Below are positions 6,565 to 8,651 of a DNA stretch of 8,651 nucleotides, piece by piece. The translations under genes were made by a program, and so were the position numbers. The notes below the pieces were generated by a model. It had not been told where the DNA came from, made no database searches, and saw nothing but the letters and a program-made list of their open reading frames with translations. The number at the start of each line of letters is the position of its first letter. Positions within the stretch are counted from its first letter, which is position 1. Location of the stretch: contig WFTD01000045.1 of NCBI GenBank assembly GCA_015485755.1, positions 1 through 8,651 on the forward strand, written 5' to 3'. The DNA comes from Patescibacteria group bacterium (GTDB taxonomy: Bacteria > Patescibacteriota > Patescibacteriia > S139-126).

Positions 6565-6573
6565 ATTATAGCA
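6565..6573 (-). promoter_or_regulatory. Extended -10 promoter of the eight-gene operon, probably leaderless
   Basis: Read on the minus strand this is TGCTATAAT, a perfect extended -10 (TGnTATAAT). Exactly six bases (TTAAAT) separate it from the ATG at 6558, so the expected transcription start falls on or within a base or two of the A of the ATG. That predicts a leaderless mRNA for the 282-residue protein and fits the absence of a Shine-Dalgarno sequence. No good -35 is seen; a weak TTTATC lies 18 bases upstream, but extended -10 promoters do not need a strong -35. Confidence 0.65.
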
Positions 6574-6607
6574 AAAATAACAAGAAAAGATAAAAACTTA
6601 CCGCTTA

Positions 6608-6635
6608 TTGCCCTTTTTCCTTAAATTGATAAAAT
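6608..6635 (+). promoter_or_regulatory. Candidate promoter of the flippase-glycosyltransferase pair
   Basis: TTGCCC (6608-6613) and TAAAAT (6630-6635) are spaced by 16 bases and match 4 of 6 and 5 of 6 sigma-70-type consensus positions. The expected transcription start is near 6642, leaving a leader of about 19 bases before ATG 6661 with no Shine-Dalgarno sequence. The region is AT-rich, so chance matches are easy. Confidence 0.4.
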
Positions 6636-6660
6636 AAATATTAGTTTAACCTCAAAATTA

Positions 6661-7947
6661 ATGTTATCTTTCAAGAAATTATTAATAAAAAATACCACCT
6701 GGCTAGCCATCGGCGATATTTTTTCCATGGCTATTCTTTTTGTAATAACTATTATCATTGCCCGCTCCTTGGGAGATGTTGCTTATGGACAATTTGCTTT
6801 TATTTTAGCCTTTGCCCAACTGTGGCAAGTGTTGGCTGAATTTGGTCTGTCAATCATCGCCACCCGCGAAATGACCAACCACAAACATGATTTGCAAAAA
6901 TTTCTCAATAACTTCCTCTCCCTCAAGCTAATAATATCAATAATAACTTTTGTTTTAATAATCATAACTGTCCAATTTATCAATAAACCTCCGCTCATCA
7001 AGAACCTGATATATATTGCCGGAGGTTATATTGTTTTTTATACCTTTACTGAATTTTTGCGCTCTGTATTTCGGGCTTATGAAAAATTTAAATTTGAAGC
7101 TTTTATAAAAATTTCACAGCATATTATCCTGTTTATTCTAATAGTAAATGCAATTTATAATCACTCATTAACCCAAGCCACTTATGCTTATTTCTGGTCA
7201 GCTGTATACTCAACTGCTATAACTCTAGTTGTTATTTATAAAAAATTTACCCACTTCAGCCTAGCTTGGGACAAAAAACTTATCATTTACCTCCTCAAAG
7301 AATCATGGCCAATGGCCCTAGCTAATATGTTTGTTATTGTTTATTTCCGAATTGACACTGTAATGCTTTCTTTGATAAAAGGAGACCAACCAACCGGTTG
7401 GTATAACGTCGCTTACCTATTAATATACTCGCTTTCCTTTATCCCTTATACAATTATGAACTCTATTTATCCCAAACTATCTCAACTGGCCAAAACTTCA
7501 TTAGAACAAACCCGTTATATCTATCGGCGTAGTTTGCTCTTAATCGCTGTTGGCGGATTCATTATTCTTGGCATTGCCAATCTTATTATCAAACCTGCCA
7601 TAATTTTTTTCTACGGCAATGAATTCACCCCAGCTGTACAAATATTCTATATCCTAACTTTGGCTGTCTGGTTTGCTTACCTTTCCCATGTCTGGTTGTA
7701 TACGCTCAATGCGCTAGGCAAACAAACTTTTTATACTTTAGCCACCGCTATTGGCATGCTCATCAACCTTTGGTTAAATTTAAAGTGGATACCAACCTAT
7801 TCTTATACAGGAGCTGCCTGGGCTACAGTTATAACAGAAATGATTATTGCCCTTATAATAATGATAGCTACTGAAATCACCATTCACTCTTCTTCTATCA
7901 AGCGACGAGAAATGCCTCTGCCAACACCAGAAAAACCATTCAAATAA
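6661..7947 (+). CDS. Polysaccharide flippase (Wzx/RfbX-type, MOP superfamily)
   Basis: The 428-residue product is a polytopic membrane protein with about 12 hydrophobic helices. Approximate spans are 13-34, 42-62, 84-105, 112-130, 146-166, 172-193, 212-235, 248-268, 290-310, 325-347, 356-374 and 380-402. The opening (KNTTWLAIGDIFSMAI, then ARSLGDVAYGQFAF) and LAEFGLSIIATRE are typical of the polysaccharide-transporter branch of the MOP superfamily, whose members flip lipid-linked glycan units from the cytoplasmic to the outer face of the membrane. RIDTVMLSLI followed by GWYNVAY in the second half is another family hallmark. The basic tail (SSSIKRREMPLP) should be cytoplasmic. The gene is divergent from the rhamnose operon and followed three bases later by a glycosyltransferase, so its substrate is probably a rhamnose-containing glycan made by the neighbouring genes. 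No Shine-Dalgarno sequence precedes the ATG. Confidence 0.93.
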   Translation: MLSFKKLLIKNTTWLAIGDIFSMAILFVITIIIARSLGDVAYGQFAFILAFAQLWQVLAEFGLSIIATREMTNHKHDLQKFLNNFLSLKLIISIITFVLIIITVQFINKPPLIKNLIYIAGGYIVFYTFTEFLRSVFRAYEKFKFEAFIKISQHIILFILIVNAIYNHSLTQATYAYFWSAVYSTAITLVVIYKKFTHFSLAWDKKLIIYLLKESWPMALANMFVIVYFRIDTVMLSLIKGDQPTGWYNVAYLLIYSLSFIPYTIMNSIYPKLSQLAKTSLEQTRYIYRRSLLLIAVGGFIILGIANLIIKPAIIFFYGNEFTPAVQIFYILTLAVWFAYLSHVWLYTLNALGKQTFYTLATAIGMLINLWLNLKWIPTYSYTGAAWATVITEMIIALIIMIATEITIHSSSIKRREMPLPTPEKPFK

Positions 7948-7950
7948 TAT

Positions 7951-8651
7951 ATGTCCACCGCTATTCTAATTCTCCATCACAAAAAAGTTAAACTAACAAT
8001 AAACTGTTTAGAATCTCTCAAAAAACAGTCAACTGAAGATTTTCACATTTACCTCCTTGTGCAAGGAGCTGAAAGAGAAGATCAGATAACACTTTTCAAC
8101 CTTTATTCCAACTGGCCCAAAATAACTATAATAAACAAAGAGAAAAATTACGGCTTTGCTGAAGGGAACAATATTCTTATCCGCACTGCCTTGGCAGACC
8201 CTCAAACAAAATACATTATCACCTTGAACAATGATACAACTGTAGACAAAAATTTTGTTCAAGAAATCATTGAACCCTTAACTCTAAGTTCTAATATTGG
8301 CATGGTGCAGGCGGAAATGAAAAAAATGAACGAACCCAATCAAATTGACTGCTTGGGAATAGAGCTGATGTATTCTGCTTTGCCTTTTAACATAAAGAGC
8401 TATGATAAACAAAATTTTATCTGCTGTCCCTCAGCTGGAGCAGCTGCCTATAGCCGCTCCCTTTTGGAGAAAACAAAAATAGCCAAACAAGTGAGCTCTG
8501 GCTTTGAATCGCGAATAGAGTATGATTATTTTGACTCTCGCTTTTTTGCTTATTGCGAGGATCTTGACCTGGGACTGAGAGCTCGCCATCTCGGCTTTAA
8601 ACCAACCCTTGCCAATCAAGCCATTTGCTATCACCTCGGTTCAGCAACTAC
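7951..8651 (+). CDS. Family 2 glycosyltransferase, rhamnosyltransferase-like (3' partial)
   Basis: The frame is open from ATG 7951 to the right edge (233 full codons), so the C-terminus is missing. The start MSTAILILHHKK lies three bases after the flippase stop, indicating co-transcription. GT-A fold family 2 motifs are visible: NCLESLKKQ (18-26), NYGFAEGNN (66-74), the LNNDTTVD metal/nucleotide motif (92-99), the acceptor-site segment CCPSAGAAAYSR (158-169), and FFAYCEDLDLGLRARHLGF (198-216), whose E203-D204 should include the catalytic base. This order matches WbbL-like rhamnosyltransferases, which transfer rhamnose from dTDP-rhamnose, in line with the adjacent rml genes. The usual VDNGSxD segment near residue 37 reads VQGAERED, so the normal nucleotide-binding Asp is replaced by Gln38. 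The donor sugar is inferred from context, not proven. Confidence 0.9.
   Translation, partial: MSTAILILHHKKVKLTINCLESLKKQSTEDFHIYLLVQGAEREDQITLFNLYSNWPKITIINKEKNYGFAEGNNILIRTALADPQTKYIITLNNDTTVDKNFVQEIIEPLTLSSNIGMVQAEMKKMNEPNQIDCLGIELMYSALPFNIKSYDKQNFICCPSAGAAAYSRSLLEKTKIAKQVSSGFESRIEYDYFDSRFFAYCEDLDLGLRARHLGFKPTLANQAICYHLGSAT

Larger units (their letters stand above)
6559..6660. other. Divergent intergenic promoter region
   Basis: This 102-base AT-rich stretch separates the minus-strand rhamnose operon from the plus-strand flippase and glycosyltransferase. Both promoter candidates face outward from it, so the sugar-nucleotide supply and the export/transfer genes could be controlled together. 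I see no clear operator palindrome, riboswitch or small gene in it. Confidence 0.6.

Noticed and set aside
6783..7001. Minus-strand open frame inside the flippase gene
   Set aside because: Antisense shadow of a well-supported membrane protein; no start signal or family features.
7389..7402. Perfect 14-base palindrome ACCAACCGGTTGGT inside the flippase gene
   Set aside because: About 0.5 such palindromes are expected by chance in a window this size, and it lies in coding sequence between helices with no partner copy elsewhere that I noticed.
8029..8634. Two minus-strand open frames at the right end (8029-8262 and 8431-8634)
   Set aside because: Both are antisense to the GT2 gene, whose frame carries several family motifs throughout.

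Overview
The window looks like a low-GC, tightly packed bacterial chromosome segment devoted to making a rhamnose-containing surface glycan. The most likely source is a Patescibacteria/Candidate Phyla Radiation (CPR) type genome. This is inferred from very short gaps, ATGA overlaps, almost no Shine-Dalgarno sequences, a membrane-anchored PEGA plus beta-propeller protein, a short-form RmlA and unfamiliar membrane proteins of a style I associate with CPR genomes. No marker gene proves the taxonomy. TGA ends at least three genes (rmlB, the Nudix gene and the 282-aa membrane protein), so the TGA-as-glycine code of some CPR lineages is not used.

Layout: (1) 1-1376, plus strand, is a PEGA/beta-propeller membrane-anchored protein whose true start lies left of the window. 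(2) 1318-6558, minus strand, is one apparent eight-gene transcription unit. In transcription order it holds an anchored 282-aa protein of unknown function, a 125-aa four-helix membrane protein, an RmlC-like epimerase, a HIT-family hydrolase, rmlB, rmlD, a Nudix-fold protein and rmlA. The 3' end of rmlA overlaps the 3' end of the PEGA gene by 59 bases. (3) 6559-6660 is a divergent promoter region. (4) 6661-7947, plus strand, is a Wzx/MATE-type polysaccharide flippase, followed three bases later by a family 2 glycosyltransferase that runs off the right edge.

How it works together: RmlA, RmlB, RmlC and RmlD give a complete route from glucose-1-phosphate and dTTP to dTDP-L-rhamnose. A GT2 glycosyltransferase can build the sugar onto a lipid-linked glycan, and the flippase can move that glycan across the membrane. 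The HIT and Nudix genes sit inside the rhamnose operon and may handle nucleotide by-products, although the Nudix box lacks two of its usual glutamates. The two unknown membrane proteins at the head of the operon are the best candidates for an undescribed part of the glycan system. No tRNA, rRNA, mobile element, CRISPR array or gene-free stretch over about 100 bases was seen.
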